DNA from: Propionibacteriaceae bacterium
GTDB lineage: Bacteria; Actinomycetota; Actinomycetes; Propionibacteriales; Propionibacteriaceae
Length of the DNA stretch: 60,840 nucleotides
Direction: 5' to 3'
NCBI GenBank assembly: GCA_030538315.1
Contig: JAUNUF010000008.1
Coordinates: 1 to 60,840 of the forward strand
Shown: positions 17,843-25,371 of the stretch, piece after piece
Layout: each line of letters begins with the position of its first letter
Position numbering within the stretch: position 1 is the stretch's first letter
Program-made: the position numbers and the translations under genes
The notes under the pieces: model-generated
The model's input: only the letters and a program-made list of their open reading frames with translations
Databases searched by the model: none
What the model was told of the DNA's origin: nothing

Positions 17843-18549
17843 GCGGGTTCCTTCCAGGTGAGCTCGAGATAGGCCTCCTCAAGGGAGCGGTGGCCGGCCG
17901 CCAGTTGGGCCGGAGGGGCGTCCGCGACGACGCGCCCGCCATCGATGACCGCGACGCGGTCGCAGAGGAAGTCGGCCTCCTCCATGGAGTGGGTGACCAG
18001 CATGATGGTGACGCCGGATTCACGGAGGGAGGCGAGGTAGCGCCAGATCTCACGACGGGCAGATGGGTCGAGGCCGGTGGTCAACTCGTCGAGGACAGCG
18101 ATGCGGGGCCGGCCCACCAGCGCGAGGGCAACGGAGAGGCGTTGCTGCTGGCCGCCGGAGAGCTTCTCGAAGCGCTTGTCGGCGCTCTCGGCGAGCCCGA
18201 ATCGTTGGAGCAACTCACCGCTGGGCACAGGGTTTGGGTAGAACGAGCCGAACAGGCGGAGAGCCTCGCGAGGAGTGAGCTTGGCGGGCAGCCTGCACTG
18301 TTGCAGTTGCATGCCGAGCAGCTCCCGAAACCTGGGCGGCTCCGCGGCGGGATCCATGCCGTCGACGAGGATGGTGCCGCCGTCGCGTGCTCGCAGCCCA
18401 CCGATGCACTCCACCGTGGTGGTCTTGCCTGCGCCGTTGGGCCCGAGGATGCCCAGGATCTCCCCCTCGTGTACCTGCAGGTCTACGCCGTGCAGCACCT
18501 GTTGGGAGCCGTAGCTCTTGGTGAGTCCGGAGACGGTGATGAGTGCCAT
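17839..18549 (-). CDS. ABC exporter ATP-binding protein
   Basis: ATPase of 236 residues with Walker A GPNGAGKTTT, Q-loop LGMQLQQCRL, signature LSGGQQQRLSVALAL, Walker B IAVLDELTTGLD and switch histidine VTHSMEEA. First gene of the four-gene exporter/two-component operon. GGAGAC lies just before the ATG. A perfect palindrome at 18605-18626 stands about 56 nt upstream and may be the operator. Confidence 0.96.
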   Translation of the reverse strand: MALITVSGLTKSYGSQQVLHGVDLQVHEGEILGILGPNGAGKTTTVECIGGLRARDGGTILVDGMDPAAEPPRFRELLGMQLQQCRLPAKLTPREALRLFGSFYPNPVPSGELLQRFGLAESADKRFEKLSGGQQQRLSVALALVGRPRIAVLDELTTGLDPSARREIWRYLASLRESGVTIMLVTHSMEEADFLCDRVAVIDGGRVVADAPPAQLAAGHRSLEEAYLELTWKEPA

Positions 18550-18604
18550 GTCTCCATGGTCGCGTTGCCTGCGCGGTCAGACATCGGGCAGGTGGCCCGA
18601 CCTG

Positions 18605-18626
18605 AGGTCATCCGATCGGATGACCT
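18605..18626. promoter_or_regulatory. Perfect 22-bp palindrome upstream of the exporter operon
   Basis: Two 11-nt arms, AGGTCATCCGA and TCGGATGACCT, abut with no spacer. The site overlaps the nhaA stop codon and lies 56 nt upstream of the exporter ATPase start, with a shorter CAGGT/ACCTG repeat between. A spacer-free palindrome cannot make a good terminator hairpin and has no T-run, so a dimeric regulator site is favoured. Confidence 0.5.
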
Positions 18627-20073
18627 ACAACCAGTCTTCGTCCCTGGGGCCGTACTGGCTCTCCCGCTCCTCGTTGAGGTGGTCGACGAATTCGGATTCG
18701 ACGTCCAGGTCGATGCCGTCCAGGGCCGCCATGTAGTCCATGTCGGGATCTGGCACGTCGTCGAGATCCATGAAGTAGATCTTCTCGGGGTTCCACACGA
18801 TGCCGCGCCGCTCGTCGCCGGTGATGGGCTCGGTGTTGACGTCCTCGATGCCGTCCTCGTTCATGTCCAGGCTGCGCGCCTTCTTCGAGGCGATCGACAG
18901 GGCGATGGCGCCCGCGATGGCGGAGATGGCGGTGCCGATGAGCACGCCGATCTTGCCGCCGGCGGTGTGTGCGCCGTCGGCGAAGGACAGATCCGCGATC
19001 AACAGCGAGACGGTGAAGCCCATGCCGCAGACGAGGCCCACGGGGAACAGGTCGCGGAGGCCCACCGCGTCTGGGAGGCGCAGGGGCGTGAGTTTCGTGA
19101 CGAGCGCGGTGGTCAGCAGCACGCCCGTGACCTTGCCGAAGAACAGGCCGAACACGATGGCCAGCACCACCGGCTGCAACAGGATCTCGCCCACGCCCTG
19201 CCCGGTGATGAAGGTCACGCCGGCGGCGAAGAAGGCGAAGATGGGCAGCACGATGCCCGCCGAGAAGGGCTGCAGCGCGTGCTCGATCTGGACGGTGCGG
19301 GGCTCCTCCTCGTCGTGGACGGGGCGCGCCGGCACGCAGAAGCCGAGGATCACGCCCGCGATGGTGGCGTGGACGCCGGAGGCGTGCATGAACCACCAGG
19401 CGGCAAGGCCGAGGATGACCAGCAGCCACTTGGGCCACTTCTTCGTGCGCACCACGAAGAAGAAGGCGACGGCGGCGGCCACGGTGCCCAGCAGCATCAG
19501 GATGTTGAGGTCGCTGGTGTAGAAGATGGCGATGATGATGATGGCCAGGAGGTCGTCGATCACGGCCAGGGTCATGAGGAACATGCGCAGCGCACGCGGC
19601 AGGCCACGGCCGAAGACGGCGAGCACGGCCAGCGCGAAGGCGATGTCGGTGGCGGTGGGGATGGCCCAGCCCTGCGTGGCGGTGCGGTCCCCCGAGATGA
19701 GCACGGTGGTGGTGTAGATGATGGCGGGCATCGCCATGCCGCCCACGGCGGCGAGCACCGGAACGGCCGCCGCCTTGAGGTCCTTGAGCGCGCCGACGAC
19801 GAGGTCGTGCTTGAGCTCGACGCCCACCAGGAAGAAGAAGAGGGCCAGCAGGCCGTCGGAGGCCCAGGCGGCCAGCGGGAGGTGGAGACCCAGGGATTCG
19901 GGGCCAAACGTGAAGTTGGACAGCGCGTGATACGCCTCGCCCCACGGGGTGTTGGCCCAAATCAGCGCCACCATGGCCGCGGCGAGCAGCAGCGCGCCGC
20001 CGGTGGTTTCGCGGGTGACCCACAGGCGCAGGCGCTCCAGTGAGGAAGTGGGGGCAATCACATCGGTCGTCAT
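18625..20073 (-). CDS. nhaA: Na+/H+ antiporter NhaA with acidic C-terminal tail
   Basis: Cytoplasmic-membrane Na+/H+ exchanger of 482 residues. The core (about residues 1-395) has the NhaA hallmarks, including ATDIAFALAVLAVFG and the pair of aspartates in VIDDLLAIIIIAIFY. After the last helix a roughly 85-residue hydrophilic, strongly acidic tail follows (SLDMNEDGIEDVN..., MDLDDVPDPDMDY...), making it longer than the roughly 390-residue E. coli protein. The tail may be a pH or salt sensor or bind a partner, which is inference. CTGGAGAC is a plausible ribosome site. Confidence 0.95.
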   Translation of the reverse strand: MTTDVIAPTSSLERLRLWVTRETTGGALLLAAAMVALIWANTPWGEAYHALSNFTFGPESLGLHLPLAAWASDGLLALFFFLVGVELKHDLVVGALKDLKAAAVPVLAAVGGMAMPAIIYTTTVLISGDRTATQGWAIPTATDIAFALAVLAVFGRGLPRALRMFLMTLAVIDDLLAIIIIAIFYTSDLNILMLLGTVAAAVAFFFVVRTKKWPKWLLVILGLAAWWFMHASGVHATIAGVILGFCVPARPVHDEEEPRTVQIEHALQPFSAGIVLPIFAFFAAGVTFITGQGVGEILLQPVVLAIVFGLFFGKVTGVLLTTALVTKLTPLRLPDAVGLRDLFPVGLVCGMGFTVSLLIADLSFADGAHTAGGKIGVLIGTAISAIAGAIALSIASKKARSLDMNEDGIEDVNTEPITGDERRGIVWNPEKIYFMDLDDVPDPDMDYMAALDGIDLDVESEFVDHLNEERESQYGPRDEDWL

Positions 20074-20164
20074 TGAGTCTCCAGTTCTAGGCCCTGGGTG
20101 ATGAGCTCAAACTTAGTGCCCACCCAGCACGCTCCGGAGGATTGCCACTTGTTGCCGCCAAGTT

Positions 20165-20310
20165 GCCAGCCCCACGTCGCAGGGCTTCATGCATCGTCGC
20201 AGGCCTTGCGGCGGTGCCCAGACCACGTCGCAGGGCTTCATGCGCCGTCGCAGGCCTTCCGGCGACCGGAAGCCCTGCGACGATGGGCAAAGGGCTGCGA
20301 CGTTGCGACG
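20165..20310. repeat. Cluster of direct and inverted GTCGCAGG(G/C)CTT repeats
   Basis: This 318-bp gap between nhaA and the flavin reductase gene (20074-20391) has no convincing gene. It holds two tandem copies about 50 nt apart of a unit containing GTCGCAGGGCTTCATGC followed by CGTCGCAGGCCTT, then inverted copies (AAGCCCTGCGAC, GGGCTGCGAC). Positions 20246-20262 and 20266-20282 form a 17-bp stem with one mismatch and a 3-nt loop. The nhaA promoter should also lie in this stretch. Confidence 0.7.
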
Positions 20311-20336
20311 GCGGGCGCGGGGCGGAGGGAAAGAAT

Positions 20337-20370
20337 CGGCGCCCGGCGCGGAGAACCGCACCGGGCGCCG
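20337..20370 (-). terminator. Probable terminator after the flavin reductase gene
   Basis: Ten-bp arms CGGCGCCCGG (20337-20346) and CCGGGCGCCG (20361-20370), with further GCGG/CCGC pairing inside. On the minus strand the hairpin is followed by ATTCTTTCCC, a modest U-rich tract, about 22 nt after the stop codon. Confidence 0.65.
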
Positions 20371-20391
20371 TGAAGTCAGCGAAGGCCTGGA

Positions 20392-20949
20392 TCAGGCCGC
20401 AGCCTCGTCCTCGTTCAAGCCAGCGAAGGCCAGGAAGGAGCCCATGAAGCCCTCAAGGATGGAGCGCAGCTCGTCAGACTCGATGGTGCCGTCTTCGGCG
20501 ATGGCACCCTCGTGGTACTGGATGAAGGCCTCGGGCTGGCCCATGGCGGGCATGTCGAGGTGGGCAAGGATGTTGCGCAGGTGCTGCTGAGCCATGGCGG
20601 TGCCCGGGCCACCCGGCGAACGACCGATGACGGCGGCGGGCTTGCCAGCCCACACCGAGGTGCCCCAAGGGCGGGCGCCCCACTCGAGGCCGTTCTTGAG
20701 CGCGGCGGGGATGCTGCGCGAGTATTCGGGGGTGACGAAGATGACAGCGTCGAGGCTGGCGACCTTCTCCTTGAAGTCGAGGGCGACCTGCGGGTAGTCG
20801 GCGTCGGCGTCACGGTTGTACAGCGGCAGGTGGCCGATCTCGACCTCGACGAACTCGCAGCTCTCAGGGATCAGGGTGCCGAGAGCGTCGGCGAGCTGAC
20901 GATTCATGGAGGTGGCTGACAGGGAGCCGACGATGTAACCGATGCGCAT
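20392..20949 (-). CDS. NADPH-dependent FMN reductase family protein
   Basis: Flavodoxin-fold oxidoreductase of 185 residues from the ATG at 20949 (AAAGG upstream). The N-terminus GYIVGSLSATSMNRQLADAL forms the FMN phosphate loop; the family motif TPEYSRSIPAALKNGLEW is near residue 80, followed by GKPAAVIGRSPGGPGTAMAQQHLR. Such enzymes reduce FMN, quinones, azo dyes or chromate. A short inverted repeat in its promoter may bind a MarR/HxlR-type regulator. It diverges from the ethanolamine module, and a functional link to it is not evident. Confidence 0.9.
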   Translation of the reverse strand: MRIGYIVGSLSATSMNRQLADALGTLIPESCEFVEVEIGHLPLYNRDADADYPQVALDFKEKVASLDAVIFVTPEYSRSIPAALKNGLEWGARPWGTSVWAGKPAAVIGRSPGGPGTAMAQQHLRNILAHLDMPAMGQPEAFIQYHEGAIAEDGTIESDELRSILEGFMGSFLAFAGLNEDEAAA

Positions 20950-20982
20950 GAGAAACCTTTCGGAAGTGCTCTGGGTGTTGCT

Positions 20983-21001
20983 AGTTGAAAGATTAACTTT
21001 C
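20983..21001. promoter_or_regulatory. Inverted repeat in the flavin reductase promoter
   Basis: AGTTGAAAGATTAACTTTC contains overlapping arms GAAAG/CTTTC and AGTT/AACT in an AT-rich patch within a GC-rich region, 34 nt upstream of the flavin reductase ATG. The shape resembles MarR-family operators; the regulator gene is not nearby. Confidence 0.35.
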
Positions 21002-21102
21002 TCCGCTTGGTAAAGCAAAACGGTGCTCCCCTCCAACTTCGCCGAACACCCACATCGCCGCCACCGCGGAGGTAGCATGACAGGTCAATAGCAGTTCGCC
21101 AT

Positions 21103-21140
21103 CCGGGCGTTTCCCACCAGCGAGGGTGGGCCGCATCCGG
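21103..21140 (+). promoter_or_regulatory. Structured 5' leader of the BMC/eut operon
   Basis: Between the divergent promoters, CCCACC (21113-21118) pairs with GGTGGG (21125-21130) across a short loop, enclosed by CCGGGCG (21103-21109) and CGCATCCGG (21132-21140) with a bulge. The hairpin ends about 45 nt before the BMC gene start codon, whose ribosome site is AGGAG at about 21173. No T-run follows, so it is not an obvious terminator. Confidence 0.35.
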
Positions 21141-21185
21141 GTATGACAGCAGCTTCCTCCAAAGACAGGAACAGGAGACACTGCC

Positions 21186-21473
21186 ATGGCAGAAGCCAAC
21201 ATGATCGCTCTCGGCATGGTCGAGACGAAGGGCCTTGTGGGCGCCATTGAGGCCGCTGACGCAATGGTCAAGGCAGCCAACGTGCGGCTGATCGGCAAGG
21301 AACAGATCGGCGCCGGCCTGGTCACCGTCATGGTGCGCGGCGACGTCGGTGCGGTGAAGGCCGCCACGGATGCCGGCGCAGCTGCGGCTGGCCGCGTGGG
21401 CGAGCTCATCTCCGTCCACGTGATCCCCCGCCCGCACGGCGACATCGAGACCATTCTCCCGTCGCGCGGCTAG
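21186..21473 (+). CDS. eutM: BMC-H bacterial microcompartment shell protein (EutM/PduA-like)
   Basis: Single BMC domain of 95 residues that in this family assembles into hexagonal shell tiles with a central pore. The pattern [53 protein letters not shown] and a final VHVIPRPH is standard for EutM/PduA/PduJ/CcmK. It is the first gene of a four-gene run with eutA, eutB and eutC (gaps 41, 18 and 7 nt). No other shell gene (BMC-P vertex, BMC-T, EutL, EutN) is in the window, so a complete compartment would need genes elsewhere. The exact name eutM rests on context. Confidence 0.93.
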   Translation: MAEANMIALGMVETKGLVGAIEAADAMVKAANVRLIGKEQIGAGLVTVMVRGDVGAVKAATDAGAAAAGRVGELISVHVIPRPHGDIETILPSRG

Positions 21474-21514
21474 GCCGTGACATGCCCCGGCTCAGGGTGA
21501 GGCGGGGCTGAGCA

Positions 21515-22942
21515 ATGTCTGAGGTGATCCTCAGCGTTGGTATCGACGTGGGCACGTCAACCACGTCCGTGGTGTTCAGCAGGCTGACTCTGGACAACCT
21601 CGCCGGTGCATTTTCCGTGCCCCGAATCGAGATCACGGACAAGGACATCGTCTACCGCAGTCAGGTCTACGAGACGCCCCTGCTCAGCCCCGACATGATC
21701 GACGCTGCCGCGCTGCGAGCGCTCGTCCTCGACGAGTACCGGCAGGCTGGCTACGCGCCCTCGGACGTCAAGACGGGTGCCGCGATCATCACGGGCGAAA
21801 CCGCGCGGGCAGAGAACGCCAGCCAGGTGCTGGCGGCGCTGAGCGAATTGGCGGGCGAGTTCGTGGTGGCCACCGCCGGCCCCCACCTCGAGAGTGTGTT
21901 GGCCGCCCGGGGTGCAGGTGCAGATACCTTCTCCAAGAACACCAGCAAGATCGTGGCCAATCTGGACATCGGCGGCGGCACCACCAACATCGCGGTGTTC
22001 CGCTTCGGCAAGCTGCTCGGCACCAGTTGCCTCGACATCGGCGGCCGCCTGGTGCGGATCAAGGGCGGGCAGATCACCTACGTCTCCGAGCAGGCGCAGC
22101 GGCTGGCGCAGTCCGCAGGCCTGACGGTCGCCGTCGGGCAAGGCGCGGACGTGGACAAGCTCACCACGCTCACCCGGCTCATGGCCCGCCAACTGGCCAT
22201 GGCCCTGGGGCTGGCGACGCGGGATGCCATCCATCCGCGGCTCTACACCAACGATGGCGCTCCCCTCTCCCCTGAGTTGAGCCCTGGCGTGATCAGTTTC
22301 TCGGGCGGCGTGGCTGACCTGATCGGCGCCTCCCGCTCCGCGGACCCGTTCCGCTACAACGACATCGGCCCAATGCTGGGCTCCGCCATCGCGGAGGACA
22401 GCGCGTTCTCGCTGGTCGAGCGGCATCAGGCCCTCGAGACCATCGCCGCCACCGTGGTGGGCGCAGGCATCCACACGACGGAGGTCTCAGGCTCCACCAT
22501 CGAGTTCGCCGGGGCCCTCCTCCCCCTCCAGAACATCCCCATCGTGCGCATCCCAGAGGCGCGCGAACACCCGGATCAGCTCGCGGCGGAGATCGACCAA
22601 CGCCTGCGGCTGCTCCATCCAGAGAAGCTCGACGACGCCGTCGCCATCGCCTTCACCGGGCAACACGTGTCGTCGTTCGATGACGTCCAGCAGACCGCGC
22701 TGGCCATCATCGACGGTGCCAGCCACGTCCTGAAGGGGCCCAACCCCCTGATAGTCGTGCTGGAGAGGGACCGGGCGAAGGTGCTCGGCCAATCCATGGC
22801 GACGCTGCGGGGGCGGCGCGACGACGTGATCTGCATCGACGGGGTGCAGACCACCAGCGGCGACTACATCGATATCGGCAACCCCGTCGGCGCTGGGCGA
22901 GCAGTGCCGGTGGTGGTCAAGACGTTGGTCTTCAACGACTAG
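21515..22942 (+). CDS. eutA: Ethanolamine ammonia-lyase reactivating factor EutA
   Basis: ASKHA-fold ATPase of 475 residues that in enterobacteria exchanges damaged adenosylcobalamin on ethanolamine ammonia-lyase. Seen: the N-terminal phosphate loop GIDVGTSTTSVVFSRL, LDIGGGTTNIAVF near residue 150 and the LGSAIAEDSAF region. Length fits EutA. It directly precedes eutB and eutC, the enzyme it serves, in the same operon. Confidence 0.94.
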   Translation: MSEVILSVGIDVGTSTTSVVFSRLTLDNLAGAFSVPRIEITDKDIVYRSQVYETPLLSPDMIDAAALRALVLDEYRQAGYAPSDVKTGAAIITGETARAENASQVLAALSELAGEFVVATAGPHLESVLAARGAGADTFSKNTSKIVANLDIGGGTTNIAVFRFGKLLGTSCLDIGGRLVRIKGGQITYVSEQAQRLAQSAGLTVAVGQGADVDKLTTLTRLMARQLAMALGLATRDAIHPRLYTNDGAPLSPELSPGVISFSGGVADLIGASRSADPFRYNDIGPMLGSAIAEDSAFSLVERHQALETIAATVVGAGIHTTEVSGSTIEFAGALLPLQNIPIVRIPEAREHPDQLAAEIDQRLRLLHPEKLDDAVAIAFTGQHVSSFDDVQQTALAIIDGASHVLKGPNPLIVVLERDRAKVLGQSMATLRGRRDDVICIDGVQTTSGDYIDIGNPVGAGRAVPVVVKTLVFND

Positions 22943-22960
22943 CGGCAGAAAGGACAAGCA

Positions 22961-24328
22961 ATGAAGCTCTCCACCAGCCTGAACGGGGTGACCTACCGCT
23001 TCAAAGACGTCAGAGACGTCCTGGCCAAGGCCAACGAACCCAAATCTGGCGACCGTCTCATCGGGATCGCCGCCGAGACAGCCTCCGAGCGGCTGGCCGC
23101 GAAGGTGGTGCTGTCCGAGCTCACCGTCGGCGACCTCACGGAGAACCCCACCATTCCCTACGAGGATGATGAGGTCACCCGGGTCAACTGGGACGGCCTC
23201 AACCAGCCCGGCTACCAGTCCATGAAGAACATGCCCATCGGCGAGCTGCGCGAATGGATCCTGGACCACAAGACCACCCCGGACATCCTGAAGCGCTCGG
23301 GCCGCAACTTCATCGGCGAGGTCGCGGCGGGCGTGGCGAAGATCATGACGTCGATGGATCTGGTCTACGCGGCATCCAAGATCCGCCACGTGACGCACTG
23401 CAACACGGAGATCGGGCAGGCGGGCACGATCTCCTACCGGGCTCAGACGAACTCCACCACGGATGATCCCGAAACCATCGTGCTGGGCTTGGCGGAGGCC
23501 GTCAGCTTCGGCTGTGGCGATGCCTGCCTGGGCATCAACCCGGTGGGCGACGACGCGGCCAACACCCAGCGCATCGCCGAGGCCGTCTACGAGTTCATGG
23601 TGCGCAACGAGATCCCCACCCAGGTGGTGGTCCTCTCCCACATCACCACCCAGATGGAGGCCATCAAGCGCGGCGCTCCCCTGTCCATGATCTTCCAGTC
23701 GATCGCCGGCACGCAGGACACCAACGACGACTTCGGCGTCAGCAAGGAACTCGTCTTGGAGGCCTACGAGCTGGTCAAGACCCAGGGCATCTGCCAGGGC
23801 CCCAACCTGCTGTACTTCGAGACCGGCCAGGGCTCCGAGGTGTCGGTGGGCCGAGACCACGGCGTCGACGAGATGACGCTCGAGGCCCGCACGTACGGTT
23901 TCGGCCGCTACTTCCGCCCGTTCATGGTCAACAACGTCTCGGGCTTCATCGGCCCGGAGACGATCTACGACGGCAAGGAAATGATCCGCGCCAACCTGGA
24001 GGACCACTTCATGGGCAAGCTCATGGGGCTCCCGATGGGCATGGCTCCCTGCTGGACCAACCACACGTCGATCACGATCGACGATCAGCAGCAGGCCACC
24101 ATGATGCTGGCGATGGCCGGAGCCAACTTCTTCATGGGCGTCCCGCACGCGGATGACGTGATGTTGGCCTACCAGGACACCAGCTTCCACGACGACGCGA
24201 CGCTGCGAGAGATGCTCGGCCGCACCGCTGCCCCAGAGTTCCACCGCTGGATGGTCTCGCGCGGTCTGTGCGACGAGCGTGGCGTCCTGACCGAGACGGC
24301 CGGCGACGGCTCGCAGTTCCTGAAGTGA
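22961..24328 (+). CDS. eutB: Ethanolamine ammonia-lyase large subunit
   Basis: TIM-barrel catalytic subunit of 455 residues. With EutC and adenosylcobalamin it splits ethanolamine into acetaldehyde and ammonia. The sequence is strongly conserved along its length (for example DVLAKANEPKSGDRLIGIAA at the start, FGCGDACLGINPVGDD near residue 185, TNHTSITIDDQQQATMMLAM in the C-terminal third). GAAAGGAC gives the ribosome site. Requires B12, whose synthesis genes are not in the window. Confidence 0.98.
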   Translation: MKLSTSLNGVTYRFKDVRDVLAKANEPKSGDRLIGIAAETASERLAAKVVLSELTVGDLTENPTIPYEDDEVTRVNWDGLNQPGYQSMKNMPIGELREWILDHKTTPDILKRSGRNFIGEVAAGVAKIMTSMDLVYAASKIRHVTHCNTEIGQAGTISYRAQTNSTTDDPETIVLGLAEAVSFGCGDACLGINPVGDDAANTQRIAEAVYEFMVRNEIPTQVVVLSHITTQMEAIKRGAPLSMIFQSIAGTQDTNDDFGVSKELVLEAYELVKTQGICQGPNLLYFETGQGSEVSVGRDHGVDEMTLEARTYGFGRYFRPFMVNNVSGFIGPETIYDGKEMIRANLEDHFMGKLMGLPMGMAPCWTNHTSITIDDQQQATMMLAMAGANFFMGVPHADDVMLAYQDTSFHDDATLREMLGRTAAPEFHRWMVSRGLCDERGVLTETAGDGSQFLK

Positions 24329-24335
24329 GGCAGAG

Positions 24336-25286
24336 ATGAGCATCAACAACCTGGAAGAGATCGTCCGCAGGGTCATCACGGAGCTGAACATCGACGACGC
24401 CCCCGCCCCCGCACGGGAGCCCAGCCCCGCAAAGGACCCCGAATCTAGATTCGGCGGGTCAGACGACACCGAATCTAGATTTGGGGCCTCTCACGCGACG
24501 GCGGAAGCACCGTCGGGTGGAGACGGCGAGATTCCCGACATCCGCAGCATCGACTACCGGATGGTCTACGAGGTGCCCAACGCCAAGCACCCGGACGAGT
24601 TCGCGCGGATCAAGGCCCGCACCTGGGCGCGCCTCGGCCAGGGCCGCAGCGGCCCCCGCTACAAGACTGCTGGCCTGCTTCGCTTCTGGGCTGACAACGC
24701 CTCCGCCATGGACGCCGTGTTCACGGACGTGGCACCGGAGCTGCTCGACGACCTCAACCTGTTCACCGTGCAGACGAAGTGCTCCTCCAAGGACGAGTAT
24801 CTGACGCGTCCGGATCTGGGCGCTCAGTTCGACGACGAGGCCATCGCGGAGGTCAAGAAGCGGTGCCAGGCCAAGCCGCAGGTGCAGATCTACGTGTCTG
24901 ATGGCCTGTCGTCGACGGCGGTGGAGGCCAACGTCCGCGACCTGCTGCCAGCACTGGAGCAGGGCCTGAAGCTGCACGGCCTGTCCGTCGGCACTCCCTT
25001 CTACGTGAAGTACGGCCGCGTGCGCTCCATGGAACCCATCGCCGAGGCGCTGGGATCGACGGTCACGTGCGTGCTGCTGGGCGAGCGGCCGGGCTTGGCC
25101 ACCCCTGAGTCGTTGTCGGCCTACCTGGCCTACAACGCTCGAGTGGGCATGCCGGAATCCGAGCGCAACTGCGTCTCCAACATCCACAGCGAAGGCACGC
25201 CCGCCGTCGAGGCTGGTGCCCACATCGCTGATCTGATCGCGGAGATGATCAAGCAGAAGGCATCGGGCATCAAGCTCAAGATGTGA
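24336..25286 (+). CDS. eutC: Ethanolamine ammonia-lyase small subunit
   Basis: Cobalamin-contacting small subunit of 316 residues. The core begins near residue 67 (IPDIRSIDYRMVYEVPN) and holds ARIKARTWARLGQGRSGPRYKT and the C-terminal ESERNCVSNIHSEGTPAVEAG. Residues 1-18 (NNLEEIVRRVITEL) form an amphipathic helix like the N-terminus of Salmonella EutC, which targets cargo to the Eut compartment. Between them lies a Pro/Ala/acidic linker containing two copies of ESRFG (about residues 36-40 and 46-50), encoded by palindromic DNA (24439-24484). The linker is longer and odder than in enteric EutC. Confidence 0.97.
   Translation: MSINNLEEIVRRVITELNIDDAPAPAREPSPAKDPESRFGGSDDTESRFGASHATAEAPSGGDGEIPDIRSIDYRMVYEVPNAKHPDEFARIKARTWARLGQGRSGPRYKTAGLLRFWADNASAMDAVFTDVAPELLDDLNLFTVQTKCSSKDEYLTRPDLGAQFDDEAIAEVKKRCQAKPQVQIYVSDGLSSTAVEANVRDLLPALEQGLKLHGLSVGTPFYVKYGRVRSMEPIAEALGSTVTCVLLGERPGLATPESLSAYLAYNARVGMPESERNCVSNIHSEGTPAVEAGAHIADLIAEMIKQKASGIKLKM
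24439..24484. repeat. Two palindromic units inside the eutC linker
   Basis: CCGAATCTAGATTCGG (24439-24454) is a perfect 16-bp palindrome; CCGAATCTAGATTTGG (24469-24484) repeats it with one change, exactly 30 nt later, so both are read in the same frame as ESRFG. The AT-rich core stands out from the GC-rich coding sequence. It looks like an inserted palindromic element tolerated in a flexible linker. Confidence 0.75.
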
Positions 25287-25292
25287 CCGGCG

Positions 25293-25346
25293 AATGATGG
25301 GTGCGGTTTTGACCTGGTAGTCACGGTCAAAACCGCATCCATCATT
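25293..25346. repeat. Long near-perfect hairpin after eutC
   Basis: Arms of 22 nt, 25293-25314 (starting AATGATGGGTGCGG) and 25325-25346 (ending GCATCCATCATT), pair with one mismatch around a 10-nt loop. It begins 7 nt after the eutC stop. It could terminate the eut operon, but no U-tract follows on either strand; its length and symmetry suit a dispersed palindromic element. Confidence 0.65.
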
Positions 25347-25371
25347 GCGTCCGGTGCTCTAGGTTGGGCGC

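Noticed and set aside
18605-18626. Palindrome at the nhaA stop as terminator
   Set aside because: It has no loop-forming spacer and no T-run, so an intrinsic terminator is unlikely.
20087-20361. Short frames giving repeated PATAHEALRRG-like peptides upstream of nhaA
   Set aside because: The peptide repeats only mirror the DNA repeat cluster; open in several frames on both strands, no ribosome site.
21085-21185. Cobalamin riboswitch ahead of the eut operon
   Set aside because: An AGACAGGAACAGG segment loosely recalls the B12 box, but the core conserved blocks (GCCACTG, GGGAA, full box) are not present. Kept only as a structured leader.
22487-24469. Minus-strand frame of 660 codons opposite eutA/eutB
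   Set aside because: Antisense to strongly conserved EutA and EutB; composition (His/Val/Asp-rich) is typical of a shadow frame.
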